Assembly: GCF_900104815.1 (NCBI RefSeq)
Contig: NZ_FNTD01000004.1
Span: 3,488,501-3,552,500 of the forward strand
From: Streptomyces misionensis
Lineage (GTDB): Bacteria; Actinomycetota; Actinomycetes; Streptomycetales; Streptomycetaceae
Direction: 5' to 3'
Length of the DNA stretch: 64,000 nucleotides
Positions 48,447 through 56,964 of the stretch are shown here, in pieces. The notes below the pieces were generated by a model. The model saw only the letters and a list, made by a program, of their open reading frames with translations, was not told the origin of the DNA and did not search any database. Position 1 is the first letter of the stretch. Every line of letters begins with the position of its first letter. A program made the position numbers and the translations under genes.

Positions 48447-49962
48447 ACAACGCACCCACCGCGTCACGCCCACCGGCCTCGCCTCCGACTGGACGTACGA
48501 CCCAGCGGGCCACCTCACCGGATTCGAGTCGGAACATGGTTCGCTGTCCTTCACTTATGACGCTACAGGACGCGAGACCCAGCGCCGCATCGGTGACGGC
48601 GTGGTCCTCAACCAGACATGGGATGTCAACGACCGCCTCACCACCCAGGCCCTGAGCTCCCCGCCCTCGGCCCGGCACGCGGAAGTTCTTCTCCAGCACC
48701 GCAGCTACGCCTATCGCCCTGACGGCTACATCACCGAGATCCGCGAACTCACCTCTGGGACCCGTCGCTTCGACCTTGATGCCGTCGGCCGGACCACCGC
48801 AGTCCGTGCACTCGGCTGGTCAGAGGCTTACGCATACGACAACACGGGCAACCTCACGTACGCCACGGGTCCAGGCCGCCCAGAAGCTGGCGAGCGCTCC
48901 TTCACAGGCACGCTCCTGCGCACTGCGGGTCGCACCACATACGAATACGATCCCCAGGGGCGCCTGGTCCGCAAGACACGCAAACTACTCAACGGCCAGA
49001 CTCGCACCTGGTCTTATACCTGGAACGCTGAAGACCGCCTCACCGCAGTAGTCACTCCAGACGAGGAGCGCTGGCACTACACCTACGACCCACTCGGGCG
49101 CCGTATCTCCAAGCGCCGCGAGGCCACCGACGGTCGCGCAACTTCAGTAACTTATTTCAGCTGGGACGACACCCGTCTCGCAGAGCAGACCGGGGCGGAT
49201 GGGCGGGCCACCACCTGGGCCTATGCGCCAGGTACTCACCGACCTCTCGCCCAGACCGATCACTGGTATCGCACGCGCACTCCGGAGATGTCCTTCCTGG
49301 TTCAGCTCGCCGAGGAGACGAACGCGGATCGCACCACAAGCTTCCACGCGGTCCTCACCGATTTCGTAGGTACTCCTACCGAACTGGTCACCACTGATGG
49401 CGAAGTGACATGGCAGCGCCGCACTACGCTATGGGGAACCGAGTTCCCCGTAGGGCCAGAGGACTGGACAGCCGTGGAGTGCCCGCTCCGCTTCCCTGGA
49501 CAGTACGCCGATGCAGAAACCGGCCTGAACTACAACCACTTCCGTTATTACGACCCCGAGACCGCCCGATACATCAGTCCCGACCCCCTGGGCCTAGAAC
49601 CCGCTCCCAACCATCACGCGTATGTGACATCGCCTCTGTCGATATCAGACCCGCTCGGGCTGACACCCTGCGGCATAGCATCAGTGACGGGCCCTGCTGG
49701 GGAAACACTGCCTCTCCCTAAGGGGGCGGCTGGTACGCCAGTCGCGACAGGGAAGGGCTGGGCTTACGATATTCCCGCTGGCACCAAGGGGATCGATCCC
49801 CGGGTTACGCAAGTTCGGGTAATGGATCCGGTAACAACAGGAAAGTATCAGTACCCCAACGGATACGTGGTCTACATGAACAAGGCAGGGCAGTCAGTTA
49901 ACCCCCTAACCGGTCAGACAGTCAGCAAAGCCGACCCCTACAACCATATCCCGATTCCATGA
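48447..49962 (+). pseudogene. RHS polymorphic toxin, 3' part with C-terminal toxin domain
   Basis: This half resumes exactly after the IS with further YD repeats, the RHS core (RFPGQYADAETGLNYNHFRYYDPETARYISPDPLGL) and then a variable C-terminal domain of about 100 aa ending in DPYNHIPIP. The toxin family is not recognised; the segment has GYVVYMNKAGQSVNPLTGQTV. Its stop overlaps the start of the next gene (ATGA), the normal layout for an immunity gene. With the IS in place it lacks a natural start, so toxin expression is improbable. Confidence 0.85.
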
Positions 49963-50465
49963 TTTCAGTGAACAGTCTCGTTACAGCGAGGCACGAACTC
50001 CCGAATTCCATCGAGGTGGCCGATCCTGACCCCTTGAGGGAGATCGACACCCTGCAAGAAGCCCAACTGCTCGACTCCCGAGTGTGTCAGCTGACCTCGA
50101 CGGCTGCACTTCTCTTCGAACTACGCACCTCGTTGCAATTCGACGTCGGAAACGCGGCACTACTTGTCGTGCGAGGACTGAGATCTTTCGAATGGAGGTC
50201 TTCGACTGCACAGGTACCCCTCATGGCCCTGACAGTAGTATCCAGCCTGCCCGATCGGGCTGCCGATTCATTTCGCGAGAGGTTCGATCTCTTCCCCGAC
50301 GCACAACTCAATCTTGCGGGTACGCAGGCAGAATTCTATGTTCTCGAAGTGGACGGGATCAGTGACATTCCACCTGACTACTCGGGCATGACTCGTGAGC
50401 ACATCGAACGGGAATTGCCCTCGTGGTCCTCCAGGTGTAGTCCGCTTCAGGTGTCGAGCGTGTAG
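49959..50465 (+). CDS. Probable immunity protein for the RHS toxin
   Basis: The 168-aa product is acidic with a mixed alpha/beta pattern (LLFELRTSLQFDVGNAALLVVRGLRSFEWRSS). I do not recognise a family. Its ATG overlaps the toxin stop by 4 bp, the usual coupling of RHS toxins and immunity proteins, and this context is the main evidence. It stays intact even though the toxin gene is broken, which fits protection against sibling toxins. Confidence 0.6.
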   Translation: MISVNSLVTARHELPNSIEVADPDPLREIDTLQEAQLLDSRVCQLTSTAALLFELRTSLQFDVGNAALLVVRGLRSFEWRSSTAQVPLMALTVVSSLPDRAADSFRERFDLFPDAQLNLAGTQAEFYVLEVDGISDIPPDYSGMTREHIERELPSWSSRCSPLQVSSV

Positions 50466-51486
50466 TCCCGACGCGGGGGGGGCGGTTGACCTCGTCGTTG
50501 CTCGAAGACGCCTGCACTCACCCCTGGCCGAGGTTGACAGCGCCTCGCCCTGGGTGAATCGACGTCAGCCTGCCTTCACCTTTGGAAGGTGGCCCTCTGT
50601 CCATATCCGCGCTGAGCCGGCTCATGGGCTTTGCTCACCCGGACGGCGAGTCATTGTCAGCGGACGGAGCGCTCGCCAATCAGGCGGCTGCAACGCCCGC
50701 GCACGAGCGGCGCGGCCACGGTCAGCGTCGCACCGTCGACGAGCTGGCGCGGCATGCGCCGATCTCAGCTGACCAGAGCGGGTCCCTGGAAGTATCGCTA
50801 TGAAGCCATCGGATGCACCCATGACATCCACGCGATCTTACGAGCGCCTAATCACAGCGAAAGGGAAAATCTATACACGCAGATACCCGTCCGGAAGATC
50901 GAGTACGCAACCGACGACGCCCTGCACATCTAGATCGAATACTCCCGGTCCAAGATCGCCGCAACCCTCCGCGTCATCTACCTGACACGGTAGCGTCCAG
51001 GCCGTTCGGTGCACGTCACCGCACGACACGCTCCGTCGGCCGGTTCAGGGGCTCGGGCCGCGTGGACGGGGCCACACAACAGCAGGGCATGACGTCTCGA
51101 TCTGCTGCCGCACCCGCTAGACTGTCCGCGGTGCACCACTTGAGTGGGGCACCTGAGGATGCCGGGGACCCCGAAGGATAGAGATCCGTCCGATATTGGT
51201 GGATTTCAAAGCCTTCGCCCACACATCCCCGCCTTCGTGGGGCTTGATCGAAACTCTCAGAGCGCAGGTCAGAGAGGGCGGCCCCTCCGCCCTCAAAACG
51301 CGCTTCGAGTGAACTGGGAACGCTGTCAGTATCGCCGCAGGTCACGGCCTGTCAGCTCTCCTCACCCTCACACCTCTTGGGCGCGAATCGGCGCGACGGT
51401 TGAGTCTTCCGTTTCACGCCTCTCGCTTTCATCCACTCCGGCGCTCATCAGGGGCGTCGAGGTGGCCATTGCCGGACTCTCAAGGC
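50466..51486. other. Gene-poor decayed stretch downstream of the toxin locus
   Basis: About 1 kb without a convincing gene. A short frame around 50803-50933 (AIGCTHDIHAILRAPNHSERENLYTQI) and one near 51180-51310 (ILVDFKAFAHTSPPSWGLIETL) look like fragments of older genes but have no proper start or family match. Confidence 0.45.
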
Positions 51487-51954
51487 ATGAGACGTATCGC
51501 AACCCGCCGACACAGCCACTGCTCACAAGAAGTTGCCGTCGTTGACGAGCGGGAGCGTGTCTTGCTCAGACGCTCGCCCGGTGAGAGGGCGTGGAAGCCA
51601 TTGAGGGCGACAGTGGTCCGCCTCCAACCGACCGGTTTCTCCCTCATTCGAATCCAGGACCCCCTGTTCAGTCACTGGTACTTGGCTACGGTTCCCGTGG
51701 TCGGCAAGTACACACCCCCTGTGACCGCACCGACGCAGGTCGCCACCAGGCACATTTTCGCCGTTCGTCGGGGCCAAATGAGAAACCTCACCCTTCGTCC
51801 TTGCGCGAGCACGTCACCAGATGCCGTGTATGCCTGGCACCCCCTGACCGAGATCGAGGGTGACCTGCATGTGCACCCGCACGAGCTCGGCCCATTTCTG
51901 CGGGGCTATCTGGAGGGGTGGATCCCCGATGGCGTCATCACCCTCACGGAATGA
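51487..51954 (+). CDS. Hypothetical protein, about 155 aa
   Basis: An ORF from the ATG at 51487 encodes a protein with LLRRSPGERAWKPLRATVVRLQ, PVVGKYTPPVTAPTQVATRHIFAV and a C-terminus GYLEGWIPDGVITLTE. I recognise no domain with confidence; the C-terminal part resembles NUDIX-like tails in Streptomyces. The ribosome-binding site is poor. The gene may be real or may be a remnant of the decayed stretch. Confidence 0.4.
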   Translation: MRRIATRRHSHCSQEVAVVDERERVLLRRSPGERAWKPLRATVVRLQPTGFSLIRIQDPLFSHWYLATVPVVGKYTPPVTAPTQVATRHIFAVRRGQMRNLTLRPCASTSPDAVYAWHPLTEIEGDLHVHPHELGPFLRGYLEGWIPDGVITLTE

Positions 51955-51972
51955 ACGACTCACAGTCCTGCC

Positions 51973-52206
51973 CATGGGTAGGGCAGCCGGAACTCACGAG
52001 CAGCTCGACATGATCCGCATGCGGCCACCCTCGGCATCCTCACAGAGCTCGGCTACCTCGTCGAGCCAGACCCGTCAGGGCGCACGGGGATGCTGATCAT
52101 CCGGACTGGCCAGGCGACCACCGCTGTCGGCCTCGCTGCGGACCTCCAACGAACCCTGGCCAAACGCACAGAGCCTCTCGCCAACGGCCAGCAACCGTCT
52201 CCATAA
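51973..52206 (+). pseudogene. Possible frameshifted small gene
   Basis: A frame starting at ATG 51973 (MGRAAGTHEQLDMIRM) stops making sense near 52020. An adjacent frame continues with LGILTELGYLVEPDPSG...TGQATTAVGLAADLQRTLAKRT to the TAA at 52206 but has no start. Joined by a single-base shift they would encode about 77 aa. A sequencing error is possible. Confidence 0.3.
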
Positions 52207-52316
52207 AGCGGCAACAAGAATGCCGACGTCACAGCCCCCCCCATGATCTAAACTGGTGTGTACTTGCACCAACACGAGGCGTGTGTCGACTCAACCGGCA
52301 CGGAGGGACGGGCCCC

Positions 52317-52664
52317 ATGGCGACGTGGGATCATTTCGGCATGCCCCGGAGCAACAACGACCAACTGCCGGCGACGTACATCGCCTCCGGCGAGTGGCCG
52401 TACGCCCGGCTCGTCGAGAGCGCCCCCGTCAGCGCGCACTATGGCCAGGCCTTCGCACGTAACCTGGCGACGGCCATGGCGGCCTCCGAGATCGGCCTGC
52501 GGACGCTCGGCGACAAGGCAGGCGTCTCCCACGCCACGATCAGCCGACTGCTCCGGGGGATGGTCCTGCCAGACCTGGGGACCCTGGCGCGCCTGGAAGT
52601 GGCGCTGGGCAAGAGCTTGTGGCCCGGGCCAGCCGCTTGGACGGAAAGAGATCACAGGTTCTGA
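52317..52664 (+). CDS. XRE-type helix-turn-helix protein
   Basis: The 115-aa product contains an HTH of the Cro/C1 type (FARNLATAMAASEIGLRTLGDKAGVSHATISRLLRGMVLPDLGTLARLEVALGKSLWPG, residues about 45-100). A non-conserved N-terminus precedes it. CGGAGGG is 9 nt before the ATG. It lies 318 bp upstream of the helicase operon, same strand, and may control it or be a stand-alone regulator. A hairpin overlaps its stop. Confidence 0.78.
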   Translation: MATWDHFGMPRSNNDQLPATYIASGEWPYARLVESAPVSAHYGQAFARNLATAMAASEIGLRTLGDKAGVSHATISRLLRGMVLPDLGTLARLEVALGKSLWPGPAAWTERDHRF

Positions 52665-52679
52665 GCAGCCGCTCAGAAC
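52658..52679. terminator. Hairpin overlapping the stop of the XRE-type gene
   Basis: GTTCTGAGC (52658-52666) pairs with GCTCAGAAC (52671-52679), 4-nt loop, perfect 9-bp stem. No T-run follows, so it might be an operator instead. Confidence 0.45.
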
Positions 52680-52982
52680 TGGTTAGGGCCCGAGGTACCC
52701 GACAGTGTGACAGGGCGCCGATCAACGGCGGACACCGATCCAGTACGGCTGGAGGTTGCGTGGCCGTCGTCAAGCGACGGGTGCGTACCGCGGTGATCGG
52801 CCACGCCGATCCCAAACTCCGCGTGGCCTTTCGATGGAAGCGACAGAGCTCGACGACTTCCGGGCGCCCGCTGCCGAGAGCCGGCGGGCATGGTCGTTCT
52901 CGCCCAACCATGTCCGCGCTGCCATCGACTTGTCCCAAACTGTGTCTAGTGCAAGGCGGGGCCCAGGGGAGGGAGACCGAGC
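52665..52982. other. Upstream region of the candidate defence operon
   Basis: About 320 bp with no gene. It contains a second hairpin (GGCCACGC 52799-52806 with GCGTGGCC 52821-52828). The operon ribosome-binding site GGGGAGGGAG lies at the right end. The promoter was not identified. Confidence 0.4.
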
Positions 52983-55874
52983 GTGGCAAGAACGGCGCCT
53001 GCCGGACCGACGGAGGTTCTCAAGTACCTACATGAGTATCTCGATGAGCACTTTCGGACACTGCACACACATCGCCAGGCACTACAGCCAGCAGCGCCCG
53101 TCTTCGCCCTGGAACACGAACTCAACCAGGATGACCTTGAGTTGCTTTCGAGTGCGGTGTGCGGGGCTGTCGTAGAAGGATTCGACATTCGACACCGTAC
53201 TTGGTGGTTGCCGTTCGTAGTGCACGCTGCTGAGATCGGGTATCTCTATACCGGAGACGAGTACTGGCCCCTGTTCTCCCAGAAGACACCGGGCTGGGAA
53301 CGTGGCCCGCAGTGGAAAATAGACAATAACCGTAAATATATTAAGCAGTGGTATAAACGGTTTGCGGCCGAGTACGGTGGGATTGAACCCAAGGGGGCTT
53401 TTGCTAAGAACTTCAGCATCATCGCATGGCCAATCACACATGCTATCATGCCAGCTGACCTACAACGCCAGATGGCACAGCTTCTATACGAGGCGCGCGC
53501 AATACTTACACCGGCCATGCTTGATGACCCACGCGTTCTGGGGGCCAGCCTGGCATCACGCACGGGCGGGTACAGTGATCGCTTTCAAAAATTCTGCTCG
53601 AATCAAATTCTGCTCGGCCATATTTCCGCAGCTCTACTATCAGGCGACGGCGAGGAATCTCCGTACCTGGCGCAATCGGCACTCATTCGTCTACTTGACG
53701 ACCTAACAGAAGAGCATGATTCACGAAACTGGCTGTACCAGGCTAGGCGCTCGGCGCACACAGTCCGCTCTAGCGGATTTCTTCCGACGAGTACGAGCTC
53801 GGGGCCTGCGCAGCGAGGACAGCCTCTACCGACTGTCTCCAATCCGAAACTCCTCTTGCGTCAAGAAGCCAACGGATGGTGCCCCTATTTGAGCCTACCC
53901 GACCTCACGATTCTTCAAGCAGAAAATATACAGGTCGGCGAGGAACTTCGGACACGGCGCCCAAAAATCGAGGGACGTCACCAACCACTTCCCCGCGGGA
54001 AACTGCTGTACCCGGGCAGAGTACAGCTAACCGCGTGGCCTCGGCCGGGCACGCCCATCATTCAATTGGAGCAGGGATCCACACAAGTCAATGAGCTGAT
54101 AGCCGAGCGCTGCATCATCACCAGGGGACCCTGGTGGCTCTTCCGGAAGCAACCCGGAGGTCTGGCTATCGAAATCAAAGGTGGAGTTGTCCGGCCAGGT
54201 CATGACTATTGCCTGGTCGGCCGCGCCGGCCTTCCCCCCCTGGATCTACCTTGGGTATCTGAAACATTCATTCTTGCTGATGGAGTGAATGCTTTCGATT
54301 TAAAGGTGCCCCACACCCTTAGCGAAGCGGAGGTCACTCAGCTCACAGCAGTGGGCCTGTCAGTGGTGTCGAACGTGTCCATCCACCCTGTGGGTCTTAC
54401 TCCGGCTTCCTGGGATGGGGAAGGAGTTGCCGAGTGGATGGCCGGGGAACCAGCACTCCTCATGGTGAAGTCTACTCAAGCGACAGAGAAATGTTCAGTA
54501 AGGATAGACGGCGGACTGCCTTCACTGCTCGAATGGCCTGCAGGTAGCCAAGAACTAGTATTCGCTCTAGAGAACCTTCCTGTGGGCACGCACGAAGTAC
54601 ATGTTGCACTCCTAACCAGGAATGCAGGCAGACCCTTTGTGAGCGGTTCACTTATCGTCACTATTCGCGATCCTCACCCAAGCTTGGAGGAAAACACTGA
54701 GGGGGCAGGCATCCGGCTGTTCGCCACTCCAGCCCGCCCGAAGCTAACCGAGATTTGGGAGGGCCGGGCAAGCCTGTCGGTAGACGGTCCTGTGGGGACG
54801 AGGGCTGATCTGAGTATTGTGCTGCGCGACGAATCCGACAAGGAGCTGGTTCGCCAGCGTCATCCAATCTCTCTTCCCTTTCTCGACAACGCATGGACGA
54901 GGTTGGCAGCCCAGGAGTTCCGCAAGGGAAAGCTACAGAGTGTTTACAATGTAGCCGAGTCATGCGAGATATCGGTTTCCCGCAACGGAGTCGGCTTCGC
55001 GTCTCTCAGATGTGAACGTGGATTTCATCCGCTCCGTTGGATTCTCACTAAGCAGCGCAACGGTGGGTACACCGCACGCCTAATAGACCGTACAGACGGC
55101 GACTGCACTCAGGTGCTCCTCTTCTCTGTGGAGAATCCTCTGCTCGGTGAGCAGCAAGATGCCCGACGGCCGATTACCGTCCCAGCGAGTGGTGGCATGC
55201 TTCGAGCCACTTCCGGCCACGCGACCGCAGCCATCATCCTGCCTCCTGACCCAAATTGGCTGCGTCAGAGGCCGAACGACCGGCCAAAAATCTGCTGCAC
55301 AGGCACTCCCATGTCCGACGTGCTCGAACTAATCCGTGGGCACCACCAATGGCAGGATGCTGATCTGTCAGCCGATCCCTTCTCCTACCGCCAGCGGCAG
55401 CTGGTGCTCGATGCGATTACAGCGGCCCTCGTGTCCCTCACGGCCGGGAACAGATGGTCTCATTTGGAGCGCAGACATGGTCGCCTTAGTGCGCATAGAA
55501 GGCCAGACATGTTGGATGAAATGCAGAAGCTCGTCGGCGAGGCTCAGGCACAACGTGCTGTAGCCCGCTACATCGCTGACCATCTCTGGCAGTGGGCGGA
55601 TTCGCTGCCTGCATTGCGGGAGGGTCTGAGCGAGGCGATCAGTCCCATCGCGTCAGACACTGGTATCGGCGACCCGCGTGTTGCAGCGGAATTCCTACTG
55701 CTTCTTGCGAGCACACCGGGGTCTCTGGAGAGTTGGGACGAGAACGAGCGAGATAAAATGCTGAGATGTGTGCTGATATCACCCGTCCTTATTCGTGCGG
55801 CTCGATTCGCGGTAATGGGTACTGAGGATCTTCGAGAGGTATCAGAGCGTTCGATTGCCGGAGGAATCCGATGA
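52983..55874 (+). CDS. Large protein of unknown function, first gene of the helicase operon
   Basis: The 963-aa product has no domain that I recognise. The N-terminal third (residues 1-250) is helical with a conserved-looking WWLPFVVHAAEIGYLYTGDEYWPLFSQKTPGW segment (about 75-105). The middle (about 260-720) is beta-rich with Ig-like strands (GTRADLSIVLRDESDKELVRQR). The C-terminal 220 aa are helical again. GTG 52983 follows GGGAGGGAG. Its stop overlaps the start of the next gene (ATGA). Codon use is of lower GC than the core. By position it could correspond to DruH or DruF/G in Druantia systems, but this is not shown. Confidence 0.75.
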   Translation: MARTAPAGPTEVLKYLHEYLDEHFRTLHTHRQALQPAAPVFALEHELNQDDLELLSSAVCGAVVEGFDIRHRTWWLPFVVHAAEIGYLYTGDEYWPLFSQKTPGWERGPQWKIDNNRKYIKQWYKRFAAEYGGIEPKGAFAKNFSIIAWPITHAIMPADLQRQMAQLLYEARAILTPAMLDDPRVLGASLASRTGGYSDRFQKFCSNQILLGHISAALLSGDGEESPYLAQSALIRLLDDLTEEHDSRNWLYQARRSAHTVRSSGFLPTSTSSGPAQRGQPLPTVSNPKLLLRQEANGWCPYLSLPDLTILQAENIQVGEELRTRRPKIEGRHQPLPRGKLLYPGRVQLTAWPRPGTPIIQLEQGSTQVNELIAERCIITRGPWWLFRKQPGGLAIEIKGGVVRPGHDYCLVGRAGLPPLDLPWVSETFILADGVNAFDLKVPHTLSEAEVTQLTAVGLSVVSNVSIHPVGLTPASWDGEGVAEWMAGEPALLMVKSTQATEKCSVRIDGGLPSLLEWPAGSQELVFALENLPVGTHEVHVALLTRNAGRPFVSGSLIVTIRDPHPSLEENTEGAGIRLFATPARPKLTEIWEGRASLSVDGPVGTRADLSIVLRDESDKELVRQRHPISLPFLDNAWTRLAAQEFRKGKLQSVYNVAESCEISVSRNGVGFASLRCERGFHPLRWILTKQRNGGYTARLIDRTDGDCTQVLLFSVENPLLGEQQDARRPITVPASGGMLRATSGHATAAIILPPDPNWLRQRPNDRPKICCTGTPMSDVLELIRGHHQWQDADLSADPFSYRQRQLVLDAITAALVSLTAGNRWSHLERRHGRLSAHRRPDMLDEMQKLVGEAQAQRAVARYIADHLWQWADSLPALREGLSEAISPIASDTGIGDPRVAAEFLLLLASTPGSLESWDENERDKMLRCVLISPVLIRAARFAVMGTEDLREVSERSIAGGIR

Positions 55875-56962
55875 AAGTAACGGCGCTCAGTAAGCAGGAG
55901 GCAGCACATCGAACAATCCGTGCACTCTGGTTGGATGAGACGACAACTGATGCGTTCTCTGCCGAGGCGCTCTCCGCTTTGCTCCGCCGTGCAGCCTCTT
56001 TCCTGTGTCCGTCGACTCCGCGCCGCCTTGTAGATTCAGTAATTGAGGCTCTCAGTCCACTGGACGAATCAAGTTTGGTCACGCGTCCCCAAGTGGCAGC
56101 ACAGCTGGACCTTTTGGTATCGATTGGTGACCTGATCGAACTTCCTCACCGAGGTGATCGTAAGGGGCGTCAGATTTACCTGGCTCCGCCTTCATTCGTG
56201 GAGAAGGCGCTCGGGCGGTACCTCTTGCTCGGTGTGCGGCCCAACGGCGCACCACTCGTAAACGAGTCGCTGGGCGCAGGAATCCAGTATGAGGGCCACA
56301 CCAGGTCTCTCAAGCTCGACGCTCAGCTCGCCCCGGGGCGTTTGCGCGCCGCCGGCCTGCATGAGATACCTCTTGATCACTGGCTCAAGCGACCTAGAAT
56401 GGATCAGGCAGCCGCGGTCGTTACTGTGATGCGTCATCGCTTGGACGGTGCCGGTGAGTCTGGAGAGATCGACGGTCTCAAGATCATCGATACGGCGGCT
56501 TCCGTCCTCTACTACCGAGGTCGCTGGCGACAGCTCGCGAGCAGTGACTCGGGAGATTTCGTTGCCCGCCGATCTCAGGCTTACGGTGCTGACTTGTGGT
56601 GTTTTGTGCGCGTGGAGCATGGAGTCCCTCGCGCACTGGTGGATCTTCCAGTTGATGACCTCGATGCGGCAGGCTGCGACGAGGCGTGGCGCACACAGGC
56701 AGCCATCGATGCCTTGGCGGGCACACCGCAAGTCATGTACATAAGACCGGCTCCGGGGACGTCCGGCGACCGATGTCTGGACCTGTTCAGCCCCGTGCCC
56801 GGGTGGGCGCAGCGCTACCTCGAGCTTGTGGGTATCCCTGTCCCGCAGGCAAGAGGAGCACTCGTCTCTTACCGCGTACCGATGTCGGCGATCGGCCCAG
56901 TGCGGGCGTTCTTCACTGACATGCTATGGATGCACGTCAGAGAAGAGGGAGGGGTGGCGTAA
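55871..56962 (+). CDS. Protein of unknown function, second gene of the helicase operon
   Basis: The 363-aa product is soluble with an N-terminal helical segment (EALSALLRRAASFLCPSTPRRLVDSVIEAL) and a winged-helix-like part around residues 70-115 (VTRPQVAAQLDLLVSIGDLIELPHRGDRKGRQIYLAPPSFVEKALGRYLLLG). The rest has mixed strands and no recognised catalytic motif. It overlaps the first gene by 4 bp and ends 2 bp before the helicase start. The winged-helix look suggests DNA binding or adaptor function, which is inference only. Confidence 0.75.
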   Translation: MKVTALSKQEAAHRTIRALWLDETTTDAFSAEALSALLRRAASFLCPSTPRRLVDSVIEALSPLDESSLVTRPQVAAQLDLLVSIGDLIELPHRGDRKGRQIYLAPPSFVEKALGRYLLLGVRPNGAPLVNESLGAGIQYEGHTRSLKLDAQLAPGRLRAAGLHEIPLDHWLKRPRMDQAAAVVTVMRHRLDGAGESGEIDGLKIIDTAASVLYYRGRWRQLASSDSGDFVARRSQAYGADLWCFVRVEHGVPRALVDLPVDDLDAAGCDEAWRTQAAIDALAGTPQVMYIRPAPGTSGDRCLDLFSPVPGWAQRYLELVGIPVPQARGALVSYRVPMSAIGPVRAFFTDMLWMHVREEGGVA

Positions 56963-56964
56963 CA

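Noticed and set aside
50631..50933. Possible serine-recombinase C-terminal fragment
   Set aside because: The faint likeness (ILRAPNHSERENLYTQI) is too short and lacks catalytic parts. Kept only as a note in the region description.
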